In this document: positions 1-6,784 of the stretch, piece by piece
How positions within the stretch are numbered: position 1 is the first letter of the stretch
Layout of the letters: each line of letters starts with the position of its first letter
From: an uncultured Eubacteriales bacterium
Lineage (GTDB): Bacteria > Bacillota > Clostridia > Oscillospirales > Acutalibacteraceae
Length of the DNA stretch: 18,589 nucleotides
Reading direction: 5' to 3'
Assembly: GCA_900322105.1 (NCBI GenBank)
Contig: ONYV01000001.1
Location: forward strand, 1 to 18,589
Notes under the pieces: generated by a model
Seen by the model: only the letters and a program-made list of their open reading frames with translations
What the model was told of the DNA's origin: nothing
The model's database searches: none
Position numbers and translations under genes: made by a program

Positions 1-1
1 C

Positions 2-535
2 GGCAAGCAGATCCATGTATCCAATGTCAACGTCGTTAAAGCGCCAAAAGAAGGAAACAAGAACTTAGTACCGATCATCTTCGTCATCATTCTGGTGATC
101 GCTCTGATCGGAATTGCAGTCTACATATTCGCATTCAGCGGTCTGTTCAAGAAACAGATCTCCGTTACTTTCGATAAGCCGACAACATGGTCGGATAATA
201 TCTATGCATTCCCCTATGCTAACGCAGAGGAATATAAGACGACAAGAGCCGATTCCGCAAAGGTCACTGCGTGCAAAATGGAAAAGAACAGCAACGGTAC
301 TTTCACTCTGAAGTTAGATCCCGAATATAAGGGCAAATACGTGATCTTTATCGATCTGAACGATGAAAAGAACGTTTATCCTGAAAATGCGCTTGCACAG
401 TATGAGTCCGCAGGCACCATCAACGGCGTTCTGATCGAGGACGGAAAGACCTATCAATTTGATCTTTCAGGAAACAGCTCCGCTGCCTCTTCCGAACCTT
501 CCGCCGTCACCTCTTCTGTGTCAAGCGGAAGCTGA
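2..535 (+). CDS. Membrane-anchored protein with starch-binding-like extracellular domain (5' partial)
   Basis: The frame is open from the left edge, so the N-terminus is missing; 177 residues are visible. After about 20 polar residues comes one strongly hydrophobic segment (visible residues ~22-45) ended by FKK, a single membrane span. The rest (~53-150) resembles a carbohydrate-binding module of the CBM26 starch-binding kind: it opens with ISVTFDKPTTW followed by NIYAFPY, a pattern in which aromatic residues on beta strands contact glucan. It closes with a Ser/Ala-rich low-complexity tail (~20 residues). The missing N-terminal part may be a cytoplasmic zinc-ribbon or similar domain, but that cannot be seen. 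Topology (C-terminus outside) is inferred from the domain type. The gene ends 80 bp before a strong terminator and converges on dpaB. The reading frame is certain; the starch-binding reading is tentative, and a generic beta-sandwich domain is the alternative. Confidence 0.6.
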   Translation, partial: GKQIHVSNVNVVKAPKEGNKNLVPIIFVIILVIALIGIAVYIFAFSGLFKKQISVTFDKPTTWSDNIYAFPYANAEEYKTTRADSAKVTACKMEKNSNGTFTLKLDPEYKGKYVIFIDLNDEKNVYPENALAQYESAGTINGVLIEDGKTYQFDLSGNSSAASSEPSAVTSSVSSGS

Positions 536-614
536 TGCATCAAACCATCTCATATCTCATAAACCTTTTCCGATGAGATCAACCGTTCTAAACGGGGAAA
601 CCTGACAAAACGAT

Positions 615-654
615 ACGGCAATACAGAGCCTGCACTCCTGCTCTGTATTGCCGT
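615..654. terminator. Two-way intrinsic terminator between the membrane protein gene and dpaB
   Basis: A perfect 15-bp inverted repeat (615-629 and 640-654, arm ACGGCAATACAGAGC) encloses a 10-nt loop. On the plus strand it runs into TTTT (654-657); on the minus strand the AAAA at 607-610 supplies a short U run a few bases after the stem. It lies between two convergent genes, 80 bp after one stop and 25 bp after the dpaB stop, so it probably serves both. The U tracts are short, but the stem is long and perfect. Confidence 0.85.
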
Positions 655-679
655 TTTCCATATCTCTGTGCGGTATTGC

Positions 680-1252
680 CTATAATAATATCGGCTGTAT
701 CTGCTGCTCCTGCAAGGCTTCTTCCATTGACGGAAGCAATTGATCGAAATCTGCAACCAGAGAGTTCGGCTTTCTGACAGGATCATCCTGCGAAAAAGGC
801 ACAAAATAGAAATGTCTTGTGTTGAGCAAACGTCCGATATTCTGAGCAGACGCACCCAGCGCATCGTTTGTGGCAAGACACAGCAATACGGGCTTTTGCT
901 GACGAAGGTGTGATTTCACAGCCATCGTCACGGGCGTATCGGTCACAGCGTTCGCTAACTTTGCGGCAGTGTTGCCTGTACAGGGCGCAACAATCATGAT
1001 ATCCGTCAGCCCTTTCGGTCCGATCGGTTCTGCATCCTCAATGCTTGTGATGATCTTTTTCTGGCACAGCCCTTCGATCTTTTTGCGGATGTCCTCTGCT
1101 TTTCCGAAGCGTGTATCCGTTGAATAAGCCTGATACGACATGATCGGCAGAACATCATATCCCTTAGAGATCAAAAGCTCCATCTGGGTCAGTGCCTTGG
1201 AAAAGGTGCAAAACGAGCCGCACATCGCAAAGCCTACGGTAAGGTCTTTCAT
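680..1252 (-). CDS. dpaB: Dipicolinate synthase subunit B (spore-specific flavoprotein-like)
   Basis: This 190-residue protein matches DpaB/SpoVFB (about 190-200 aa) throughout. With DpaA it makes dipicolinic acid from the lysine-pathway intermediate supplied by DapA, in the mother cell during sporulation; the product is loaded into the spore core with calcium. The N-terminus (LTVGFAMCGSFCTFSKAL) is the family's flavoprotein-type nucleotide-binding strand-loop, and APCTGNTAAKLANAVTDTPV (residues 89-108) is the conserved flavoprotein motif. The start is an ATG overlapping the dpaA stop by 4 nt (ATGA), preceded by GGAGG seven bases upstream, so the pair is translationally coupled. The gene ends 25 bp before the shared terminator at 615-654. 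No dapA, asd or dapG follows, unlike the Bacillus spoVF operon. The family call is secure. Confidence 0.95.
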   Translation of the reverse strand: MKDLTVGFAMCGSFCTFSKALTQMELLISKGYDVLPIMSYQAYSTDTRFGKAEDIRKKIEGLCQKKIITSIEDAEPIGPKGLTDIMIVAPCTGNTAAKLANAVTDTPVTMAVKSHLRQQKPVLLCLATNDALGASAQNIGRLLNTRHFYFVPFSQDDPVRKPNSLVADFDQLLPSMEEALQEQQIQPILL

Positions 1253-2094
1253 AGTTCTTCCTCCCTGATGATATGATAAACGGCATTTTTGATGATGATC
1301 CCCGATGCTTTCGGAGCGGTCTTTCCCGGCAAAGACAGAGCGTGTATGATCGGGATCGACAGTCTTTCTGCGCTTTTGTCATCTATTCCGCCGGGGAGTG
1401 AGGCAAGGTCGATGATCAGGGCGTTTGCTGCGGTTTTCGCAAGCGTCTGCGCATCAAACAGCAAACACGGAACCGTGTTGAAGATCAGATCGTACTGTCC
1501 CGAAAGGGATCCCGAATCCATCGCTTTCATGCCAAATGCCCGTATCATTGCCATATCTTTCAAAGAACGTGCGCTGACGGTAACATCTGCGCCCAGACCC
1601 TGCAGCATACGGGAAAGCACCTTGCCGATCCTGCCATAGCCTGTAACAAGACACCTTGCGCCGTGTATCGTCCCTTCATAATGCGCTATGGCAAGCCCGA
1701 TCGCTCCTTCGCCCGTAGAAACGGCATTTTCGACCGCAAACTCTTCCCTTGCGGCATAGTCATAGACTTGTTTGTATTTACACGGCAGCTTGCTTTTCAT
1801 GCCGCAAAAGATCGGCTTCGTTTCAAAAGCACTTTGCAGCTCCTGCAGCAAAACTGTACGCTCAGAAAACGGCGCATTGACTGTGATACCGTCACGGCTG
1901 CACGGCAGCGGCAAAAGAAGCGCATCACATTCTCTGACGATCGTTTCGATATCGCTGTTCTGAACACCGACCCCCTCACCGCTTACGTGAAATCCGTGAT
2001 ATAACACACGATAGCCGTCTTCCTCCATCGACCTGCCGCAATACAGCTGTCGTTTATCTCCGCCAATGATACCAAAACTCTGCAGCTTGCCCAT
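1249..2094 (-). CDS. dpaA: Dipicolinate synthase subunit A
   Basis: At 281 residues this is close to DpaA/SpoVFA (about 295). It is the nucleotide-binding subunit of dipicolinate synthase, acting in the mother cell late in sporulation. The N-terminal half opens with FGIIGGDKRQLYC, typical of the family. The second half is a Rossmann fold with GYGRIGKVL (residues 152-160, GxGxxG), consistent with NAD(P)H binding. The ATG follows GGAGGAG with a 5-nt spacer (leader strand), so the start is well supported. It is first of a two-gene unit with dpaB, overlapping by 4 nt. Upstream lie a stem-loop (2117-2153) and a sigma-K-like promoter (2179-2206). This lineage thus uses the dedicated synthase, unlike cluster I clostridia such as Clostridium perfringens, which lack spoVF and use an EtfA-type route. 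The family call is secure. Confidence 0.95.
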   Translation of the reverse strand: MGKLQSFGIIGGDKRQLYCGRSMEEDGYRVLYHGFHVSGEGVGVQNSDIETIVRECDALLLPLPCSRDGITVNAPFSERTVLLQELQSAFETKPIFCGMKSKLPCKYKQVYDYAAREEFAVENAVSTGEGAIGLAIAHYEGTIHGARCLVTGYGRIGKVLSRMLQGLGADVTVSARSLKDMAMIRAFGMKAMDSGSLSGQYDLIFNTVPCLLFDAQTLAKTAANALIIDLASLPGGIDDKSAERLSIPIIHALSLPGKTAPKASGIIIKNAVYHIIREEEL

Positions 2095-2116
2095 AATAGC
2101 TCCTCCAATATCGCAA

Positions 2117-2153
2117 CACCGAAAACGTATCGTGCATCATACCGTTTTCGGTG
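2117..2153 (-). other. Stem-loop in the dpaA leader
   Basis: An 11-bp perfect inverted repeat (2117-2127 CACCGAAAACG with 2143-2153 CGTTTTCGGTG) has a 15-nt loop. It lies 23 bp upstream of the dpaA start codon and downstream of the putative promoter, so it would be in the mRNA leader. No U run follows on either strand, so it is not an intrinsic terminator. It could be an operator dyad or an mRNA-stabilising or translation-control hairpin close to the ribosome-binding site. Confidence 0.5.
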
Positions 2154-2178
2154 GTTCAGGTAATATCATCCTTCTTTC

Positions 2179-2206
2179 CATCATATGAAACGCAGGAACA
2201 AATGGT
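2179..2206 (-). promoter_or_regulatory. Possible sigma-K-type (mother cell) promoter of dpaAB
   Basis: Reading toward dpaA, AC (2205-2206) is followed by 17 bp and then CATATGATG (2179-2187). The Bacillus sigma-K consensus is AC, 16-17 bp, CATAnnnTA, so only the final base differs. spoVFA/spoVFB are sigma-K genes in Bacillus subtilis, which makes the placement sensible. The consensus is short and the match could be chance. No convincing sigma-A pair was seen in this spacer on the minus strand. Confidence 0.35.
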
Positions 2207-2252
2207 GCAGTCGTCCGCATGAAGAAACCGTAATGAGAAAGGAACCAAACCA

Positions 2253-3020
2253 ATGATACACTTTACCGACAAATATACAAACGACAAAGATCAAAAACTT
2301 CTCCTCAGAAAGATCAACGACCTGATAACGCTTTCAAGAAAACAATACTCCGTCATGTATTCTCCGTTTCTTGACCCTGCGCAGCAAACGCTCCTGCTGT
2401 CCGTTGAAGAGTTCAGGGGGCTTCTCCGCATGGAGGGCGGCTATGAGGACGCAGAACGGCGGCTTTGCCGTATTCAGACAGACGAGTACCAGACAGAAAC
2501 GCCGCTGCCCATTTCACTGTTTACCGTCAGCGCTTCAATGAAAGAAGCGGTGATCTCTCACAGAGATGTGTTAGGCTCGCTGATGGGTCTGGGCATCAGG
2601 CGTGAAATGATCGGAGATATCCTGCCAAACGGAAACTGCCCGCAGTTTTTCTGCATGGAAGAAATCGCAGCATATATCGAAATGAATCTGACAAAGATCG
2701 GGCGGTACAGCGTTTCTCTGTCAAGAACCGAAACGGCTGCTTTATACGAACCAAAATATGAACCCAAGACCGTCAACGTCAGCGCCATGCGGCTGGACTG
2801 TATCTGCGCAGAAGCCTTCGGACTGTCCAGAACAAAGGCAGCCGACGCCGTTAGAAAGGGCGTTGTGTCCGTCAACTGGGTACTTTGTACCGATACCTCT
2901 CACGAAGTAAAGAGCGGCGACAAGATCTCTTTTCGTGGGAAGGGTAAGGTAGAGGTCGGGGACGTTTCAGGCGTCAGCAAAAAAGGAAGGCTGTTTGTCG
3001 AGCTGCGAAAGAAAGTATAA
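2253..3020 (+). CDS. ylmH: YlmH-family S4-domain RNA-binding protein
   Basis: This 255-residue protein matches the YlmH family (about 255-260 aa). The N-terminal and middle part contains the family block DVLGSLMGLGIRREMIGDIL (residues 106-125). The C-terminus is an S4 RNA-binding domain (~178-238: MRLDCICAEAFGLSRTKAADAVRKG...V...GDKISFRGKG). YlmH is best known from the ylm cluster beside divIVA in Gram-positive bacteria; work in Bacillus links it to ribosome-associated quality control on stalled 50S subunits, with the S4 domain binding rRNA/tRNA. Here it stands alone, divergent from dpaA and away from any ylm/divIVA neighbours. The ATG is supported by AAAGGA nine bases upstream. The gene ends 115 bp before the two-way terminator at 3136-3168. 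No clear promoter was recognised in the 158-bp divergent spacer. Confidence 0.88.
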   Translation: MIHFTDKYTNDKDQKLLLRKINDLITLSRKQYSVMYSPFLDPAQQTLLLSVEEFRGLLRMEGGYEDAERRLCRIQTDEYQTETPLPISLFTVSASMKEAVISHRDVLGSLMGLGIRREMIGDILPNGNCPQFFCMEEIAAYIEMNLTKIGRYSVSLSRTETAALYEPKYEPKTVNVSAMRLDCICAEAFGLSRTKAADAVRKGVVSVNWVLCTDTSHEVKSGDKISFRGKGKVEVGDVSGVSKKGRLFVELRKKV

Positions 3021-3135
3021 CACAACCCGATACATTTCTTTGACCCGACAGCCCAGCCCCTTATGAATGTTATTTTGCTCCCGATTCTGCGGTATCAGGA
3101 AAATTTCCCCATATCACTGCCGTGACAAAAAATAT

Positions 3136-3168
3136 CCGCTGTCATACGAACGGATCGCATGACAGCGG
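3136..3168. terminator. Intrinsic terminator at the end of leuS, shared with ylmH
   Basis: A perfect 10-bp inverted repeat (3136-3145 CCGCTGTCAT with 3159-3168 ATGACAGCGG) has a 13-nt loop. On the minus strand it is followed by ATATTTTTT, a good U tract 18 bp after the leuS stop, so it should end the yqeK-rsfS-leuS transcript. On the plus strand TGTTTGTTTA follows, a weaker tract that could serve ylmH. Confidence 0.85.
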
Positions 3169-3185
3169 TGTTTGTTTATATAGAT

Positions 3186-5594
3186 TTATCTGACAACGAT
3201 ATTGATCAGCTTGCCTTTGACATAGATCTCTTTGACGATGTTTTTGCCGTCAAGATAGGGTTTTGCTTTTTCGCTTGCCTTTGCCAGCGCAATAGCGCCT
3301 GCCTGATCGATCTCCGCAGGAACCATGATCTTGTCACGGATCTTTCCGTTGATCTGAACAGCGATCTCTACACTTTCGTCAACGCACTTGCTCTCATCAT
3401 ACGCAGGCCACTCGGCACGGGATGCAAATCCCTCACCAAGAGATGCTTCACTCCATACTTCTTCGGCAGCGTGAGGCGCAAAAGGACACATGAGCGTTGT
3501 GAAGATCTTCAGTTCCTCTTTGGTGACAGAACCTGTTGCATAGATATCGTTGATGAGCGACATCATCGCAGCGATCGCCGTATTGAATTTGAGCGTTTCG
3601 ATATCTTCGCTGACTTTCTTGATGGTCTTGTGGAAAGCGCTTTCCAGCTCAGGGCGCATGGTTTCTCCCTTGAGGATGCCCTCCAATCCGCAGAAACGCT
3701 CGATGAAGCGGCGGCAGCCCTTGATGCTGCTGGAATTCCACGGAGCGGCATTTTCAAAGTCACCGATGAACATCTCAAACATACGCATGGTGTCTGCGCC
3801 GTAGGTATCCACGATCTCGTCGGGGTTTACGACGTTTCCGCGGGACTTGCTCATCTTCTCGCCGTTTTCGCCGAGGATCATGCCGTGACTGGTGCGCTTT
3901 GCATACGGTTCGGGCGTGGGAACTACTTTGATATCATACAGAAACTTATGCCAGAAACGGCTGTACAGCAGGTGAAGTGTGGTATGCTCCATACCGCCGT
4001 TGTACCAATCGACAGGCGACCAGTAGTTCAGCGCTTCTTTGCTTGCCAGCGCCTTGTCGTTATGCGGATCCATATAGCGCAGGAAGTACCATGAAGAACC
4101 TGCCCACTGCGGCATGGTGTCTGTTTCACGCTTAGCGTCCTTGCCGCACTTCGGGCATTTGGTGTTCACCCAGTCGGTCATCTTGGCAAGCGGTGATTCG
4201 CCGTTATCGGTCGGCTCATAGGATTCTACATTGGGCAGTTCCAGCGGAAGTTCTTCTTCGGGCAGCGCCACAGGACCGCAGCAGGGACAATGTACGATCG
4301 GGATCGGCTCGCCCCAGTAACGCTGACGGGAGAATACCCAGTCACGCAGTTTGAAGTTTACCTTTGCATGACCCTTGCCGCTCTTTTCCAGTTCTTCGAT
4401 GATCTTTTTCTTAGCGTCTTCTACTGACAATCCGTCTAAATAGCCTGAATTGACCATAATGCCTGTTGCGCAGTCTGTAAACGCTTCTTCCTGCACGTTC
4501 TCGCCGCCTTTGACGACTTCGATGATGGGCAGATCAAACTTTTTGGCAAAGTCATGGTCACGGGTATCGTGAGCAGGCACTGCCATGATCGCGCCCGTAC
4601 CGTAGGAAACCAGCACATAGTCCGAAATAAAGATCGGGATCACGGTATTGTTGACAGGGTTGATTGCTTCAACACCGCCGATCCTCACGCCTGTTTTATC
4701 CTTAGCGACTTCTGTACGCTCAAAGTCAGACTTTCTTGCAGCGGCTTCCTGATATGCCTTCACCTCGTCCATATTGGTAATGACGGAAGAGAGCTTCTGA
4801 ATGATCGGATGTTCGGGAGAAATGACCATATAGGTAGCGCCGAAAAGCGTATCGGGGCGTGTGGTATATACCGTCAAGGTGTCGCCGGTTGTGGTGGTAA
4901 AATCGACCTCTGCGCCCGTAGAGCGTCCGATCCAGTTTTTCTGCTGCGCCTTTACTCTGTCGGGATAGTCCACCAGATCCAGATCGTTGATGAGTCTGTC
5001 GGCATAGGCGGTGATCTTCAGCATCCACTGTGACTTGACCTTTCTGACGACCTCACTGCCGCAGCGTTCACACACGCCGTTGACAACTTCTTCATTTGCC
5101 AGCACACATTTGCAGGACGTACACCAGTTGACCGCCATTTCCTTTTTATAAGCAAGCCCGTTTTTGAAAAGCTGTAAAAAGATCCACTGTGTCCACCGAT
5201 AGTATTTCGGATCGGTGGTGTTGATCTCTCTGCTCCAGTCGAAGGAAAGCCCCAAAGACTGAAGCTGACTTTTGAAACGAGCCACATTTTTTTCGGTGAC
5301 TAATTTCGGATGGATATGGTTTTTGATCGCATAGTTTTCTGTCGGCAGACCGAAAGCGTCCCAGCCGATGGGGTACAGCACGTTATAGCCCTGCATCCTG
5401 CGCTTTCTGGAAACGATATCCAGCGCCGTATAGGAACGGGGATGACCGACATGAAGTCCCTGTCCTGACGGATAGGGAAACTCGATGAGGGCATAGAACT
5501 TTTTCTTATCGCTGTTTTCCTCTGCGTGAAAGATACCTGCTTCTTCCCATTTGCTCTGCCATTTTGACTCGATACTTTTGTGATCGTATTTCAA
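3186..5594 (-). CDS. leuS: Leucyl-tRNA synthetase
   Basis: Class I aminoacyl-tRNA synthetase charging tRNA-Leu; 802 residues from the chosen start, normal for bacterial LeuRS. The HIGH motif is HVGH (48-51) in FPYPSGQGLHVGHPRSYTALD, and KMSKS is at 580-584. The CP1 editing domain is present, with the threonine-rich TTRPDTLFGATY segment and GTGAIMAVPAHDTRDHDFAKK carrying the editing aspartates. Cysteine pairs (WCTSCKC/CERCG, HCPCCG, CPKCG) form the zinc-ribbon-like inserts. The C-terminal domain ends in QINGKIRDKIMVPAEID, as in the family. A longer frame begins at an ATG at 5618, but it has no ribosome-binding site. A TTG at 5594, behind AAGGAG at 9 nt, gives the family N-terminus MKYDHKSIESKWQSKW, so TTG is preferred. 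It is last in the yqeK-rsfS-leuS unit and is followed by a terminator. No T-box leader fits the 42-nt gap from rsfS. Confidence 0.97.
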   Translation of the reverse strand: MKYDHKSIESKWQSKWEEAGIFHAEENSDKKKFYALIEFPYPSGQGLHVGHPRSYTALDIVSRKRRMQGYNVLYPIGWDAFGLPTENYAIKNHIHPKLVTEKNVARFKSQLQSLGLSFDWSREINTTDPKYYRWTQWIFLQLFKNGLAYKKEMAVNWCTSCKCVLANEEVVNGVCERCGSEVVRKVKSQWMLKITAYADRLINDLDLVDYPDRVKAQQKNWIGRSTGAEVDFTTTTGDTLTVYTTRPDTLFGATYMVISPEHPIIQKLSSVITNMDEVKAYQEAAARKSDFERTEVAKDKTGVRIGGVEAINPVNNTVIPIFISDYVLVSYGTGAIMAVPAHDTRDHDFAKKFDLPIIEVVKGGENVQEEAFTDCATGIMVNSGYLDGLSVEDAKKKIIEELEKSGKGHAKVNFKLRDWVFSRQRYWGEPIPIVHCPCCGPVALPEEELPLELPNVESYEPTDNGESPLAKMTDWVNTKCPKCGKDAKRETDTMPQWAGSSWYFLRYMDPHNDKALASKEALNYWSPVDWYNGGMEHTTLHLLYSRFWHKFLYDIKVVPTPEPYAKRTSHGMILGENGEKMSKSRGNVVNPDEIVDTYGADTMRMFEMFIGDFENAAPWNSSSIKGCRRFIERFCGLEGILKGETMRPELESAFHKTIKKVSEDIETLKFNTAIAAMMSLINDIYATGSVTKEELKIFTTLMCPFAPHAAEEVWSEASLGEGFASRAEWPAYDESKCVDESVEIAVQINGKIRDKIMVPAEIDQAGAIALAKASEKAKPYLDGKNIVKEIYVKGKLINIVVR

Positions 5595-5636
5595 AATTCC
5601 TCTCTCCTTTTTACTCATATTTGTGAATATGCCGCA

Positions 5637-6020
5637 TTATTTCTGCGGAAACAGTTTTTCCAGCGGCATTTCTTCAATATCGGAAATATCCTGCACCGTT
5701 CCGTCTTCCCAGAGTCTTTCAAGATCATAATAGTCCCTTGCTTCTTCCGAGAAGATATGGACGACCACATCCACATAATCCATGAGGATCCATGAATCCG
5801 AACGGTGACCTTCGATATGGCTCACGCCGACCCCCTCGTTGTCCAGACGGAACTCTACGTTGTCCGCCAGCGACTTGACATGGGTGTTGGACGAGCCTGT
5901 GGCGATGACAAAATAATCTGCGATCGAAGAGATACCGCCGATCTCGATCAGACGGATATCCAGTCCCTTTCTTTCGCAAAGCGCTTTTGCCGCCAGTCTT
6001 GCTGTTTCTAATGATGTCAT
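5637..6020 (-). CDS. rsfS: Ribosomal silencing factor RsfS
   Basis: This 127-residue protein belongs to the RsfS/YbeB/Iojap family, which binds ribosomal protein uL14 on the 50S subunit and blocks joining with 30S when nutrients are low. The family core is clear: IADYFVIATGSSNTHVKSLADNVEFRL, then HIEGHRSDSWILMDYVDVVVHIF and ARDYYDLERLWEDG. The frame extends further upstream, but AAAGGAGG lies 6 nt before the ATG at 6020 and this gives the family N-terminus MTSLETARLAAKAL; another ATG two codons upstream sits directly on the ribosome-binding site and is less likely. It follows yqeK by 13 bp and precedes leuS by 42 bp. The C-terminal tail (SDIEEMPLEKLFPQK) is slightly longer than in short homologues. 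Confidence 0.95.
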   Translation of the reverse strand: MTSLETARLAAKALCERKGLDIRLIEIGGISSIADYFVIATGSSNTHVKSLADNVEFRLDNEGVGVSHIEGHRSDSWILMDYVDVVVHIFSEEARDYYDLERLWEDGTVQDISDIEEMPLEKLFPQK

Positions 6021-6033
6021 ACTCATCCTCCTT

Positions 6034-6615
6034 TTATTGTTTCTTTGCCCTGATACGCAAAGACGCCAGTTCGTTATATCCTGCAAAGGTATCAGGAGCG
6101 ATCGTTATTTTTCTCTGCGCCAAATCCGAGATCGTAAACGCCATTCCTTCCAGACAGGCTTCCTCCAGATTTTTGTCTGCTAACTTGCGCATTTTGTCTA
6201 CGCCGTCATAGTCCCTGTCTGCGGAGATGAAATCCGCAATAAAGATCACCTTGTCCAGCAAGGTCATGTTTGCCCTGCCTGTGGTGTGATAGCGGATCGC
6301 ATCAATGATCTCCTGATCGTCTATCCCCAGTTCCACCTGAACAAAAGCGCTTCCCGAGATAGCGTGCCACAGCTTCGGAGAATTGAACTCCATCTCTGTC
6401 AGCACAATGCCTGCTTTCTCGATCAGCGCCATCTGCTCCGAGGCGTCTGTTTCCTTGGTAGCGTCATGTAAAATTCCGGCGATCTCCGCTTTTTCTGCGT
6501 CTGCGCCATATTTTTTCGCAAGACGCACGGCTTCCTTCGCCACATTCCCGGAATGCTTGAAACGAGGCGCTTTCATGCGTTTGCTGATGATCTCTTCATA
6601 CTGTTTGAACGTCAT
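6034..6615 (-). CDS. yqeK: YqeK-family HD hydrolase, probable Ap4A hydrolase
   Basis: 193 residues, an HD-domain phosphohydrolase of the YqeK family, which cleaves diadenosine tetraphosphate symmetrically to ADP. Metal-ligand motifs appear in order: H21 (FKHSGNV), HD at 50-51 (AGILHDATKE), H in LWHAISG, H in IRYHTTGRANMTLLDKVIFIADFISADR with a following aspartate. The frame runs up to a TTG at 6645, but the promoter at 6654-6682 would start transcription around 6647, ruling that codon out. GGAG nine bases before the ATG at 6615 supports the chosen start; an ATG two codons upstream is possible. It is first of the unit yqeK-rsfS-leuS. In many Firmicutes it directly follows nadD; here the CPBP protease gene and a new promoter lie between. 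Confidence 0.92.
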   Translation of the reverse strand: MTFKQYEEIISKRMKAPRFKHSGNVAKEAVRLAKKYGADAEKAEIAGILHDATKETDASEQMALIEKAGIVLTEMEFNSPKLWHAISGSAFVQVELGIDDQEIIDAIRYHTTGRANMTLLDKVIFIADFISADRDYDGVDKMRKLADKNLEEACLEGMAFTISDLAQRKITIAPDTFAGYNELASLRIRAKKQ

Positions 6616-6653
6616 TTTCATCCACTCCATCATTTTGCTGTTCAATACCCTAT

Positions 6654-6682
6654 ATTATACCAACTTCTCCCGTCCGTTTCAA
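6654..6682 (-). promoter_or_regulatory. Near-consensus sigma-A promoter of yqeK-rsfS-leuS
   Basis: Reading toward yqeK: TTGAAA (-35, 6677-6682), 17-bp spacer, TATAAT (-10, 6654-6659). The -10 is perfect and the -35 differs at two positions. The predicted start near 6647 leaves a leader of about 32 nt to the ATG at 6615. Two phased A-tracts upstream (6694-6710) may strengthen it as an UP-like or curved element. Confidence 0.82.
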
Positions 6683-6693
6683 GCATCCTGCCG

Positions 6694-6710
6694 TTTTTTT
6701 CAGGTTTTTT
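6694..6710 (-). promoter_or_regulatory. Phased A-tracts upstream of the yqeK promoter
   Basis: On the promoter's strand, A6 (6705-6710) and A7 (6694-6700) are separated by CCTG, with centres 10.5 bp apart, one helical turn. They fall at about -48 to -64 relative to the predicted start. Such phasing bends DNA intrinsically and overlaps the zone bound by the RNA polymerase alpha C-terminal domain. The sequence and spacing are seen; activity is inferred. Confidence 0.5.
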
Positions 6711-6784
6711 GAACAGACTTCCTCGGAAACTTCCGAAGCACCGACCGAGCCGACAGGCGAGACCGGAGTCCTCTGACCACCACT

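Noticed and set aside
3159..4094. A 311-codon open frame on the plus strand opposite the 3' part of leuS
   Set aside because: It mirrors the codons of the well-conserved LeuRS C-terminal half, has no ribosome-binding site of note, runs across the leuS terminator and shows no family features.
6694..6710. T-runs on the plus strand as a possible plus-strand terminator
   Set aside because: No stem precedes them and no plus-strand gene ends nearby; they read better as A-tracts upstream of the yqeK promoter.
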